Below, in pieces: positions 1 through 9,700 of a stretch of 64,000 nt of DNA. The notes under the pieces were generated by a model. It did not search any database and had not been told where the DNA came from. It saw only the letters and a program-made list of their open reading frames with translations. Position numbers and translations under genes: made by a program. Numbering within the stretch: position 1 is the stretch's first letter; each line of letters starts with the position of its first letter. This stretch comes from Trichomonas vaginalis G3 (lineage: Eukaryota > Parabasalia > Trichomonadida > Trichomonadidae): positions 4,287,962 to 4,351,961 of the forward strand of contig NC_067208.1 of NCBI RefSeq assembly GCF_026262505.1. The letters are read 5' to 3'.

Positions 1-294
1 TATCATTAAATAGTGCTTCATGTACTGTATATTATCAATTTAAATGACATGATTTTAAAAATTTAATATTAAAGTGTGATTTTGTATAAATTTGATATAA
101 AAATCCATTAATGTTATTTAACTCAAATGTAATCTTAAAACATCAAGTTCAAAATCAAACTTTTTATTTTCAGGATGAATTTGACACAATAATTGCACAA
201 TTGGATAGATCTAATTGGAAATTTAAGAAGCTACAGAACTAATGTAAGCACGAATCTAGTGGATTTTAAACATGGATAAGAATTGAGTAGGGGT
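1..294. other. intergenic AT-rich stretch
   Basis: No gene can be supported here. There is a 43-codon open frame at 111-242 on the plus strand. It ends with a plausible protein-like tail (DEFDTIIAQLDRSNWKFKK) and could be the 3' end of a decayed gene, but it matches nothing I recognise and is short enough to be chance. Confidence 0.3.
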
Positions 295-435
295 AATTTT
301 AGCTAAAAGTGACACGCCTGTAAAAACTGACACACCCGTGAAGGGTGTGATTACCGATCGGTAATTTCGACAGTTTAGAATTTAAAATTTTTTATGGAAC
401 TGTTGCGAGTTTCATAAAGAATTTAAGGAATATAA

Positions 436-560
436 GCAAAGATTTGAATCAAAATCTTAGACCTAAGCCGCTCGATTCGCTCGCGGCTTCCGCGAATTAC
501 AGATCAGCAAAGATTTGAATCAAAATCTTCGAACTAAGCCGATCGCTTCGCTCGCGGCTT
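436..560 (+). repeat. tandem GC-rich hairpin repeat, period 71 bp
   Basis: Two copies of a segment beginning GCAAAGATTTGAATCAAAATC lie 71 bp apart (from 436 and from 507). Each carries an AAGCCG...CGGCTT stem with a TCG/CGA-rich loop. The GC content is strikingly high for this AT-rich surrounding. Confidence 0.7.
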
Positions 561-660
561 TCTTTATTATTTTAAATTTGCATATTTCCATCAAAAGTTC
601 ATAAGGTAAAAAATTTCGTTTATTTTTACTAAGAAAAAAAAGGTTTTTGATAATAAATTA

Positions 661-900
661 TTTTATTTCGAAAAAGTAGCAATAATCGTAAAAGGGTATT
701 GATAGGCTTGCTAAAGTAACTAATTTTAACTGTCAAATACTTTTGTATTTTGAAGTAAATTAGTATAAATTTGTTTTTACTTTTATTTCGAAAAAGTAGC
801 AATAATCGTAAAAGGGTATTGATAGGCTTGCTAAAGTAACTAATTTTAGCTGTCAAATACTTTTGTATTTTGAAGTAAATTAGTATAAATTTGATATTAT
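661..900 (+). repeat. two tandem copies of a 120-bp unit
   Basis: Positions 661-780 and 781-900 are nearly identical. They differ at one base near 729/849 (AAC versus AGC) and in the last few bases. The duplication is recent, lies inside the 295-1074 element and is probably non-coding. The minus-strand open frame across it simply repeats the same peptide. Confidence 0.9.
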
Positions 901-934
901 TTTAACTCCCTTTGAAAACCTCAATTTTCCATAC

Positions 935-996
935 AGAGGGAACGGGAATAGCATCCAATATTCCCTGAGAATGGTTGCGCATTCTCAGTTCCCTCT
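935..996. other. perfect three-way-junction palindrome
   Basis: An outer 9-bp stem (AGAGGGAAC at 935-943 with GTTCCCTCT at 988-996) encloses two hairpins. The first is a 7-bp stem, GGGAATA at 944-950 with TATTCCC at 959-965, with an 8-nt loop. The second is an 8-bp stem, TGAGAATG at 966-973 with CATTCTCA at 980-987, with a 6-nt loop. All pairs are Watson-Crick and no unpaired base remains at the junction. The T shape recalls parvovirus-type hairpin ends or a structured RNA. Its function is unknown. Confidence 0.75.
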
Positions 997-1106
997 ATAT
1001 TTCGAACGAAGCTCTCATCGGTCTTTTTTTTTAATACTAAACGTTTTTTTCCCCTGTCACTTTTAGCTAAAATTTGGGTTTGCCGATAAGAATTGTTATA
1101 TTATTG

Positions 1107-1116
1107 TCACTTTTTT
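1107..1116 (+). promoter_or_regulatory. Inr-like TCACTTTTTT upstream of ankyrin gene
   Basis: TCACTTTTTT fits the trichomonad initiator pattern TCA(C/T)T(A/T)(A/T), and the ATG at 1153 lies about 44 bases downstream. It is the second such motif, after the one in the element end at 1055. Assignment is by pattern only. Confidence 0.45.
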
Positions 1117-1921
1117 CACAAAAAAGAAACACAACCAAAACTTTTGGAAAGCATGTTAAACTCTGAGCAATCTAAAAATGAAATTGGATGTGATTTTGGT
1201 AGCATTAAGCCAATTGAAGTATTTGAATACCCTAATCGAGTATCAAAAATGATTTGGAGTGTCAATTCCAATAATATTTTACAAGTATCTTCGCAAATTA
1301 TAGAATTCATTACAAACAAAAAAATATCTATCCAAATGTCACTTTATTTGATTGATGTTATTTCACAAATTCGTGTTAAAGATATTAAATTATTATCAGA
1401 ACTTTACCAAAAGATATTAAACGAATTCTCATGTATCATCAAACCAGAAAATGAGAAATTAGCAATGTTATTATATTGCAAATGCTCCGAATTTGAATAT
1501 CCAATAGAATCTCCATTATACTATATTTTATGTGATAAAGTTGATGAACTTAAATCTAAATTCCCAAATCTTGATATTAATAAAAGAATTAAAGATATCA
1601 CACCACTTGACTGCGCAATTAAATACGGATCAGAATTGTGTTTCAATTACTTGAAAAATTTAGGAGCTGAATACACCGATAACTCCGAAAAATATGCTGT
1701 TCAAGGCGGAAATAATAGCATTTTTATGCAAATGATAGAAGAAGGTAAATCATTTGGTGACATGATTAATACAGCATTGGATTATCGAAACTATGAAATT
1801 GCTGAGTACCTTAAATCAAATTTAGGACAATTTCCTAATTCAATAACCGAATGTATGCATTTCGGAAATTTTGATGTTGCATCTTATTTAATTACTAATG
1901 GAGAAGATATTAACAAACTTT

Positions 1922-2478
1922 ATAATCTTTTTATTTTCATTATTATCATTGTTTTATATAATTCTATTTCTACTCATATTTATCATCGTTTTATTCAATT
2001 CTCGTTCTTTTCATATTAATCATTGTTTTATGTAATTCTCTTTCTTTTCATATTAATCATTATTTTATGAAATTCTTTTTCTTTTCACATTTATCATTGT
2101 TTAATAAAATTCCATTTCTTTTCATACTTATCATTGCTTTATAGAATTCTCTTTCTTTTTGTTTTAATCATTGCTTTATGAAATTCTCTTTCTTTTCATA
2201 TTTATCATTGTTTTATTTAATTCTACTTCTTTTCATGTTTATCATTGCTTTATAAAATTCCTTTTATTTTCATATCAATCGTTGTTATATGAAATTGTAT
2301 TTCTTTTCATGCTGATCATTGTTTTATCCAATTTTTTTCCTTTCGTATATATCATTGTTTTATTTAATTCTTTTTCTTTTCATATTTATCATTGTTGTAT
2401 AGAATTTTCTTTCTTTTCATATTTATCATTGTTTTATAGAGTTCTTTGTCTATGAATACTTATCAATGTTTTATGAAA
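1922..2478 (+). repeat. 37-bp minisatellite, block A
   Basis: About fifteen degenerate copies of a 37-bp unit with core TTCTTTTCATATTTATCATT followed by GTTTTATxxAATTCTC. Since 37 is not a multiple of three, the array shifts frame from unit to unit, which explains the FSFFSYLSLFY-like translations in several frames. Confidence 0.9.
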
Positions 2479-2584
2479 TTCTCTCAATATTAATGAAAGC
2501 CCTCTTAGTATTGCAATCAAAGCGAATTCAATAGAAATCGTCAAATTCTTAACTGAGCATGGTTCTGATGTTAATATGAAACTT
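2479..2584 (+). pseudogene. isolated ankyrin module 1
   Basis: This stretch encodes one ankyrin unit (NINESPLSIAIKANSIEIV, then KFLTEHGSDVNMK) and is flanked on both sides by minisatellite. It enters the array directly after the DVNMK turn. Confidence 0.75.
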
Positions 2585-2920
2585 ATTCTCCTTTTTTTTC
2601 ATATTTATCATTGTTTTCTAGAATTCTATTTCCTTTCGTATTTATCATTGTTTTATTCTATTCTCTTTCTTTTCATATTTATAATTGCTTTATGGCATTC
2701 TATTTCTTTTCATATTAATCGTTGTTTTATATCATTCTCTTTCTTTTCATATTTATCATTATTTTATGAAATTCACTTTCTTTTCATATTTATCATTATT
2801 TTATGAAATTCACTTTCTTTTCATATTTATCATTATTTTATAGAAATCTCTTTCTTTTCATATTTATCATTATTTTATAGAAATCTCTTTCTTTTCATAT
2901 TTATCACTTTTTTATTACAC
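2585..2920 (+). repeat. 37-bp minisatellite, block B
   Basis: About nine copies of the same 37-bp unit as block A. The last four copies (from about 2770) are almost identical to one another, indicating recent local expansion. Confidence 0.9.
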
Positions 2921-3948
2921 TATCTAAAGTACTCACAAAATCTAGATTGAGAGGCGGTCAATGACTTTTGAGGGGAAATTAACGCATGGAATTTAATATT
3001 ATTTAGGTTGATATTCTTGCTTATTATTTCAGAAAAAAATCTTAAAAATTTCAATATGAAAATTGAAAGCAATTCAAAAAAATTGCTAACATGTAAATTT
3101 TAATATCCTATGCATAATTTCATATTTTGAACATTTTTTATTTTTGTTTAAAACTTAAAATTTTGCGAATTTAATATAATTTATAAAATATAATACGTAT
3201 ATATATTTAAAATACACTAAATTTAATTGTTAATTGACGTTTTTGGGAATGAATTTTATCAAAACATGCCTGAATCCGAAAATTTGAAAGAACGAATTAC
3301 ACAATCATATATGTAGAATTCAAAATACAAACTTAAAGATTGTATACGTTTAAAATTATTCAGATTGTGTTTGATTTCCACTCATTCTGTTTCTTTTGAA
3401 CTCTAACACTAACATTTCATGATGATTACATGATCCATTTATACATGGTTGAATTGTTCCAGATTCTACCAGAAAATCAATCCAAATTTCTCAATGCATT
3501 CATGTTGATTGGACAAAATTTAAAATTTATCAGCCTATTTCCAGAGAAACTCATATATTCCCTAATGAAATGTAATTTTTGCTACATTTATTTCAATCAA
3601 ATTTCAAAAAATTGACTGCAGAGCTTGAAAAGGTGATAAATCATGTTGTTATTAGATGTACATATTAGATTTACTATTTCCAAAAAAATGCTCAAATTTG
3701 AATAGTTTTTAGAAAATTTGGAATTACACTCCTTACATTATATATAATTAAATGTTTAAATTTTATTTATTTTTCCCTTTTAATTTTATAACGTGCTCTA
3801 TCAAAACTAACCTCTCGATTGAAGGCCACAAAATCTAAGTAGTGAGGGTACACAAATTTTGTATGGAGTACGGTTCAATTTTTGAGAGCCTCACTACTTA
3901 GATTTTGTGACTACCTTATATTTTCATATTTAACAATTTTTAATACAA
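2921..3948. other. non-repetitive AT-rich spacer within the ankyrin locus
   Basis: There is no clear gene. A 61-codon open frame at 3430-3615 resembles nothing I can name and could be ankyrin N-terminal debris. The main recognisable item is the inverted repeat at 3827-3909. Confidence 0.4.
3827..3909. repeat. 21-bp perfect inverted repeat, 41-nt loop
   Basis: CACAAAATCTAAGTAGTGAG(G) at 3827-3847 is exactly inverted at 3889-3909. It could be the two ends of a very small MITE or a transcript hairpin. The motif ACGTGCTCTATCAAAA just upstream (from 3791) recurs inverted at about 14738-14753 next to the foldback element. Confidence 0.85.
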
Positions 3949-4054
3949 TTCTCTCAATATTAATGAAAGCCCTCTTAGTATTGCAATCAAAGCAAATTCA
4001 ATAGAAATTATCCAATTGTTAATTGAACATGGTTCTGATGTTAATATGAAACTT
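3949..4054 (+). pseudogene. isolated ankyrin module 2
   Basis: It encodes NINESPLSIAIKANSIEII, then QLLIEHGSDVNMK, nearly identical to module 1. It passes into minisatellite at the same residue position. Confidence 0.75.
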
Positions 4055-4610
4055 ATTCTCTTTCTTTTCATATATATCATTGTTTTATAAAATTCTCTTT
4101 TGTTACATATATATCATTGTTTTATATAATTCTTTCTCTTTTCAGATTTATCATTGTTTTATAGAATTCTCTTTCTTTTCATATTTATCATTATTGTATG
4201 AAATTCTCTTTCTTTTCATATTAATCGTTGGTTTATTCTATTCTCTTTCTTCTCATATTTATCATTGTTTTATATAATTCTTTCTCTTTTCAGATTTATC
4301 ATTGTTTTATATCATTCTCTTTCTTTTTATATTTATCTTTGTTTTATGGCATTCTATTTCTTTTCATATTTATAATTGTTTTATATCATTCTATTTCTTT
4401 TCATATTTATAATTGTTTTATGGCATTCTCTTTCTTTTCATATTTATCATTATTGTATACAAATCTCTTTCTTTTCATATCAATTGTTGTTTTATAAAGT
4501 TCTCTTTCTTTTTACATTAATCATTGTTTTATGAAATTTTCTTTCTTTTCATATTTATCATTGTTTTATAGAGTTCTTTGTCTATGAATACTTATCAATG
4601 TTTTATGAAA
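4055..4610 (+). repeat. 37-bp minisatellite, block C
   Basis: About fifteen copies of the 37-bp unit. The stretch just before module 3 (GTCTATGAATACTTATCAAT and what follows) also precedes module 1, so array and module were duplicated together. Confidence 0.9.
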
Positions 4611-4713
4611 TTCTCTCAATATTGATGAAAGCCCTCTTAGTATTGCAATCAAAGCGAATTCAACAGAAATTGTCAAATTCTTAGTTGAACATGGTGCTAA
4701 GAATATAAAATAA
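4611..4713 (+). pseudogene. terminal ankyrin module 3 with stop codon
   Basis: It encodes NIDESPLSIAIKANSTEIV, KFLVEHGAKNIK and then TAA. This is the normal style of end for trichomonad ankyrin proteins, which often finish a few residues after the last HGA. Confidence 0.75.
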
Positions 4714-5101
4714 ATATTCTATGTTGAAACTATATATTATTATTTCAGAATACATAAGAATATATTATTATTTAAGAATACTGTAAATATTCCATATTAA
4801 TAATTTAAAGTTAAAATTTGATGCCAAACACCCCATATAGTTATATAACACAAAGCTTCTCGAATTTCAATGATTTTATACAAACAAAATTATCATATTT
4901 AATGTTTGTAAACCTTGTTAAATAATGTTAGTCTAATTTAGATGTTATTCTAACATCACTTTTTATTACAAATTACAATAACAAAACATTGTTATATTGT
5001 AAACTATTCAAATATTTTAATGGAATAATTCCTCTGTTTCTAAATGCTTCAATAGTAAATTTATTCTCATATAAGTTCTACAAAAATTTACTTTTTATTC
5101 T
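4714..5101. other. AT-rich intergenic region
   Basis: Simple AT-rich DNA. I see no gene, RNA gene or clear repeat. Confidence 0.5.
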
Positions 5102-5764
5102 ATGCTGAATTTTTCGAATAATTCCTATGTATTACATAGTAACGTTAGGAAGAAATTTGGATATGAGTATTTTTATGACGATAATAGGAAACCTTGGTTA
5201 AAAGTATATCATCAAAACACAAAGTTTTGCTATTTTGATAGCAAAGGAGAAGCAAATTATTCATTAAATCAGAATTGTTATTCCATTCTTCGCGAAGTTG
5301 ATGAAAAGTTTTTAGTCACTAAAAGTTCACATAAATATTATTCATTTCTTCTTGAATATCCACAAATTCCAGAATACATCGAATTCATTCAAACTGAATT
5401 ATTCACCACGACTAATCCTAATCCGAACGGATTCGAAATTATTTCAAACAATAGTTATTTTGAAGGATTTGGTGGATTACATCAGTTGGATTCGAAATAT
5501 CTTAATAGATCTCTAATTGTAGGGTATAACAATGGATTTAATTGGTTTTATCCTATTGGGACAATAAGTAAGCAATATTATCCATTTTTCCCAATAGATA
5601 TACAAAAGAATTATCAAGTTGCTGACCTTTGGATTGAGTTACCTGATTTAAATTTGATAAATACATTTAAATATCTTATTTCCGACTGCAATATATCTAA
5701 CTATTATAATCCATTTTTTGTGAATTGGATTTATCTTACTTTTTATATTTTTGATTTTTCTTAA
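5102..5764 (+). CDS. hypothetical protein, 220 aa
   Basis: A continuous frame from ATG 5102 (MLNFSNNSYVLHSN) to a stop at 5764. The protein is rich in Tyr, Phe and Asn and has no obvious signal peptide. The C-terminus ends in an aromatic/hydrophobic run (NWIYLTFYIFDFS) that might be a membrane segment or the result of a late frame change. I do not recognise the family. It lies between the broken ankyrin gene and a cluster of palindromic repeats, so it may be a lineage-specific or decaying gene. Its length and non-repetitive composition argue that it is or was a real coding region. Confidence 0.5.
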   Translation: MLNFSNNSYVLHSNVRKKFGYEYFYDDNRKPWLKVYHQNTKFCYFDSKGEANYSLNQNCYSILREVDEKFLVTKSSHKYYSFLLEYPQIPEYIEFIQTELFTTTNPNPNGFEIISNNSYFEGFGGLHQLDSKYLNRSLIVGYNNGFNWFYPIGTISKQYYPFFPIDIQKNYQVADLWIELPDLNLINTFKYLISDCNISNYYNPFFVNWIYLTFYIFDFS

Positions 5765-6766
5765 TTTTTAAAATATCTTTGAAATTCAATAATTATATGA
5801 CTCAAATCCAAATAAATTCTATCGCTCTCCCAACACATCCACATTTTGAATAAGGTCGATGAAAAATTGAGCTTTTTTTAAGGCTGCACTTACGCCCATC
5901 TGACTTTGATTCAAATTTTTGACAACTGGCGTGAAGCGTCATTGAAAATTAACCTTAAACATCTGAATTGAAGGCCATGTCATAGGGGCGTAAGTGCACC
6001 CTTAAAAAAACGCCGTTTGAGAGGAAAATTTTAGTGTCAGAAAGTTTACAAATGTATACTTTCTGACAAACAGACTCTCAGAAAGTACTCAAACTGAATA
6101 ATTAGTTTAGGACTAAATAAAATATACCAAAAAGCAATTATTACAAGCAAGGATACGTATTTTAATAGATTCTGATACATTTTTCGGGCTTATTTTATCA
6201 GCCCGTAAAAAGTGTCAAACTTATTTGAATATGTTTGTAAACGCACTCTAGAGTTTCAAATTTATTTTATTTTCAGCGCCTCTTCATGCCCGTATTCGTA
6301 TTTGGCGAGATTATCAGAAAGTTGTAAATGCACCCTGAGTATATTTAGGAGTACATTTACTACTTTCTGACATTATCTATGATAAAAAGCTAATATTTTT
6401 GATCGGTAAAAGTTATTATAAATCACTACATAGTTTTTCATATGATTGTTATACTTTTTTGTTATTTAAATAAAGATATGCTGATATTATGACAGCATGT
6501 CAGAATGTGGTAAATGCACACTTAAAACAAACAAAAAATTTCAGTAGTATTAATTTCTTAATAATTTTAGCGAATTAAGATCATCATCAACATATCAATA
6601 TTAAGTATAATATAGTTATTCAAATTTTAATTAGATAGGTTTCGAAACCAAAGAAAATTTGAGAGGTGGAGATGATACAGCCTTATTCAATTATCCAAAA
6701 TACACTTTATGGACAATAATTTGCAAAATGAATCTAAAATCTTCTATCGTCCTATAAAAGTAAAAA
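5765..6766. repeat. cluster of related small palindromes
   Basis: Three palindromes lie here. The first has 25-bp arms with one mismatch (5873-5897 and 5986-6010). The second is a perfect 10-bp stem, GTCAGAAAGT at 6036-6045 with ACTTTCTGAC at 6058-6067. The third spans 6314-6370 with TCAGAAAGT/ACTTTCTGA ends. Fragments of the same motif (TCAGAAxGTxGTAAATGCAC) recur near 6500. The stretch at about 6008-6085 is also present inside each complete unit of the 1.8-kb tandem repeat (near 45120 and 46925). These look like remnants of a MITE family. There is no gene. Confidence 0.7.
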
Positions 6767-9700
6767 ATGGAGGGGAAGGGGATATTCAAGTTATTCGGCC
6801 CCGGAGCCATATATGGGCACAACACATTGCAAAATCTTGTTGACCTGTACATGCTGAACGATCCCCTGAACTATAACAAAGACATCCCGTTCATCAGTGA
6901 GACTGCTCCGAGGCAAATTAAAGGCCCAGACAGCTTACAGCTGAACGATCTGATAAGAACTAGAGCCTTCTTCATGGATAACATAAAAATATTCTTTCCT
7001 GATAATGAACAGCGAAATAAACCCGAAATAATTCCGGAAAAAAATACAAATATCTCTATTCAGATCGCAGATTCCTTCCTATTTCCTATAATTAACTTGG
7101 CAACATCGGCAAACATCGAAGCTGCGAAAACAGCTATCACGATTCTCTCGAATTATTTCAGAGATCACGAATGGAATGGAGACAACGATATTTCTTCATT
7201 ATCCGAAAAGCTCATTCAATTACTCGCTAATACATACTCAAGGGAGGACTCCACACCCGAAATACATGAAGAAACAGCGAAAATTTGGTTGGAATTATTC
7301 CATAGGAAGGGAAGACTTGACGATATTGTGCTTTTCCTGGGATCTTGGATTAACAGCAAAACGAGAACAATTCCAAATTTAGGTTTTATTATAGAAAGTA
7401 TCAAAAAAGAAATTATTCCTTCTTCATTTCTTCGTGAAATTTCAAATAATAAGTCGAAACCATTTTATTCTAGTATACTAATGAATTCTACGCAAAATAC
7501 GCCCCGAAATATTAAAGTCGCGGCTCATTGTGGTTTTTTATATTTATTGGACGAACAAATCGGTCTTGTTAAGCTCGGAACAGGAATCAATGGTACAATA
7601 TATTCATCTTTAGAAGTAGAAAATAAGAGTTTTACGCAAAAAAATCCTATCGGCCTGGCCGTCAACGAAAAATTCGTATTTGTTAAATGCAGCAATGATC
7701 CACTTACAGTATGTGATCCAATTTCATTGGAAATAATCGGATACGTTCTTTTTGACGGAACATTTACTCAAGATATCACTTCAAACCAACTCTTCGTCGT
7801 TAATGGATCATTTACAGCAAAGAGAGATTATTTGTACATTTCTGATGGCCAATCCATTTTCGAATACTTAATAAAAGACGATAGAATCGAACCAACTCGA
7901 ATTATTAACTTAGCTTTACATATTACATTAGAGCCATCGACTAGTTTGGTTTGCAATGGCGAAATATTCTTAATCGTCGCTCAATCTGCAGATAAATACG
8001 AATTATCAGAATTTAATCTTATTAATGGAACGTTAATACAATCTCAGCTTCAGCCAGACATCAGTTCTAGCAATGTTGCATTTGACTACGAAACAAGAGC
8101 ACTTTTCTTCATAGGAACCGGAGAAACTTCATCATATATCATTTGTTCAACGGCAATCACGTATTTAAACAAGGAACCAACAAACAACGCGAGTCCAATG
8201 CTTACAATCTTCGAAATCTTACCCGCTTTACTCATTTCCAGACAAAATAATGAATTTGCTACGAAATACACCATAAAAGACATGCATTCGATCTACAAAG
8301 TGCTTGACCAATGCACTCAGTGCAAGGATGGCGAGCAATTCATTACTCCCATCGTTCAAATGATAATAATTTTCCTAAATGAGCATCCTTACTGCGAATT
8401 ACCACCTCCTGACCTCTTCCAGAAGATATTTAATTACATTTCCTATGATATCAAGCCGTTCTTTATCAAAGCCGTCTTTAATCAGATCCGACCACCATAT
8501 AATTCCCAAAAAGTTCTATTCCAGATCTTCGAAACGATCGATTCCAAGTCCATTATGAAGGGAATCGGCATGATCGAGATGATTTCACCCGAATTATTGG
8601 TAGTTTTACTTCAAAAAACCGAAATTTTGAAGGAAGCCACTTCCAATCTTAACCATTCATCATATGCATACATCCAGAGGCTTATCTACTCCATAATGAA
8701 CGGCTATTTCATAGAAAACACCTTTACAACCGGTATGATAATTCCATTATTTGTATTACTTCAGCCATCAAACTCCCATTTGTTTTTCTCGATCATGGCA
8801 ACATTGTTACCTGTTCTACAGTTCGCCATGAAGGACCATTTGTACTTTGGAGCTTTGATTCCTTTCCTTCCGAGTTTCATCAAAAAACTCCACAGTTTTT
8901 GTCCCGTAAAAGGTCTTGAAGAGTTCGCAAGACACCACATGAGTGTCTGCACAGACCAGCCCTTCTCCACTCAAGTAACAATTGATGAAACACCACATCC
9001 TTACCACAACAACTCCGATTATGTCCACACATATGAATTCAAAAACGCCATAGAGATTTCCATTGTTTTTGATCAGATGACGAACACTGAAGCGAATTGC
9101 GACTGGCTGCAAGTATTTACAGATAGGGAATGCATTGTTCCTTTGACAGAAAAGATGAGTGGAAGATTTAATAAATGGGTTTCTCCAATAACAACACACG
9201 CGAAGACTATTTCTTTGAAATTCCATTCTGACACGAGTGTTAATGAGTGGGGATACAAAGCAACTATCACGCAGAAGATCTTCTCACAGAAGAACTATGA
9301 TTCCCCTGATCCTCGCTTTGATATCTACTATTCTTTGTGTAATATCATTATCGAGAACATGAAGAATTTCAAAGAAATGAATAATTTGGATTTCAAAATT
9401 GACAAATTTGACAAAACCGATTTTGATTTCGATGAAGACATTTCTGATAAGATAAAAGAGCTTGTCGGGGATGAATACATCGGGTACTTATATCCTCTTA
9501 AAATAGCAATGATCAACCACATACATAAGTACTTGAAAAACGAAATCAAAAACAAAGAAATGCTGTTAAATATCATCAGATCTCCTTTTGCAGCGATTAA
9601 TTACACAAATGAAGGATTTGGGAATCTCGCGAACCAGTTGTTGTTCTATATACCACCTGGTATATCCAAACAGAACAGGAACTTCCTCGCGGACACTATA

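Larger units (their letters stand above)
295..1074. mobile_element. 780-bp element with 20-bp perfect inverted ends
   Basis: The sequence AATTTTAGCTAAAAGTGACA at 295-314 is perfectly inverted at 1055-1074. Between these ends lie two GC-rich hairpin repeats (436-560), a 120-bp tandem duplication (661-900) and a three-way-junction palindrome (935-996), with no convincing coding frame. This layout suits a non-autonomous transposable element (MITE-like), but I see no clear target-site duplication. Each end contains TGTCACTTTT pointing outward, which resembles a trichomonad initiator, so transcription could start at either end and run into flanking DNA. The ankyrin gene begins only about 80 bp beyond the right end. 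Classification as mobile is an inference. Confidence 0.4.
1153..4713 (+). pseudogene. ankyrin-repeat gene interrupted by minisatellite arrays
   Basis: The frame opens at ATG 1153 (MLNSEQSKNEIGCDF) and reads as a trichomonad ankyrin protein: a helical N-terminal region, then degenerate repeats such as DITPLDCAIKYGSELCFNYL and FDVASYLITNGEDINKL. At about 1922 the reading enters a 37-bp minisatellite and stops at 2019. Three further ankyrin modules in the same strand and register (2479, 3949, 4611) lie among minisatellite blocks. The last ends with EHGAKNIK and a stop at 4711-4713, which looks like a natural ankyrin C-terminus. So both ends of a gene appear to be present with a disrupted middle. 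No canonical splice signals flank the arrays, so I call it a pseudogene, but a spliced or very unusual gene is possible. Confidence 0.6.

Noticed and set aside
629-856. A 75-residue minus-strand frame with an internal peptide repeat
   Set aside because: It merely translates the 120-bp tandem duplication and lacks an independent coding signal.
935-996. Self-cleaving hammerhead ribozyme as explanation for the three-way junction
   Set aside because: The junction has no unpaired bases, so the conserved hammerhead core is absent.
2171-2806. Several frames rich in Phe, Leu and Ile that look like membrane proteins
   Set aside because: They are translations of the 37-bp minisatellite in changing frames, not genes.
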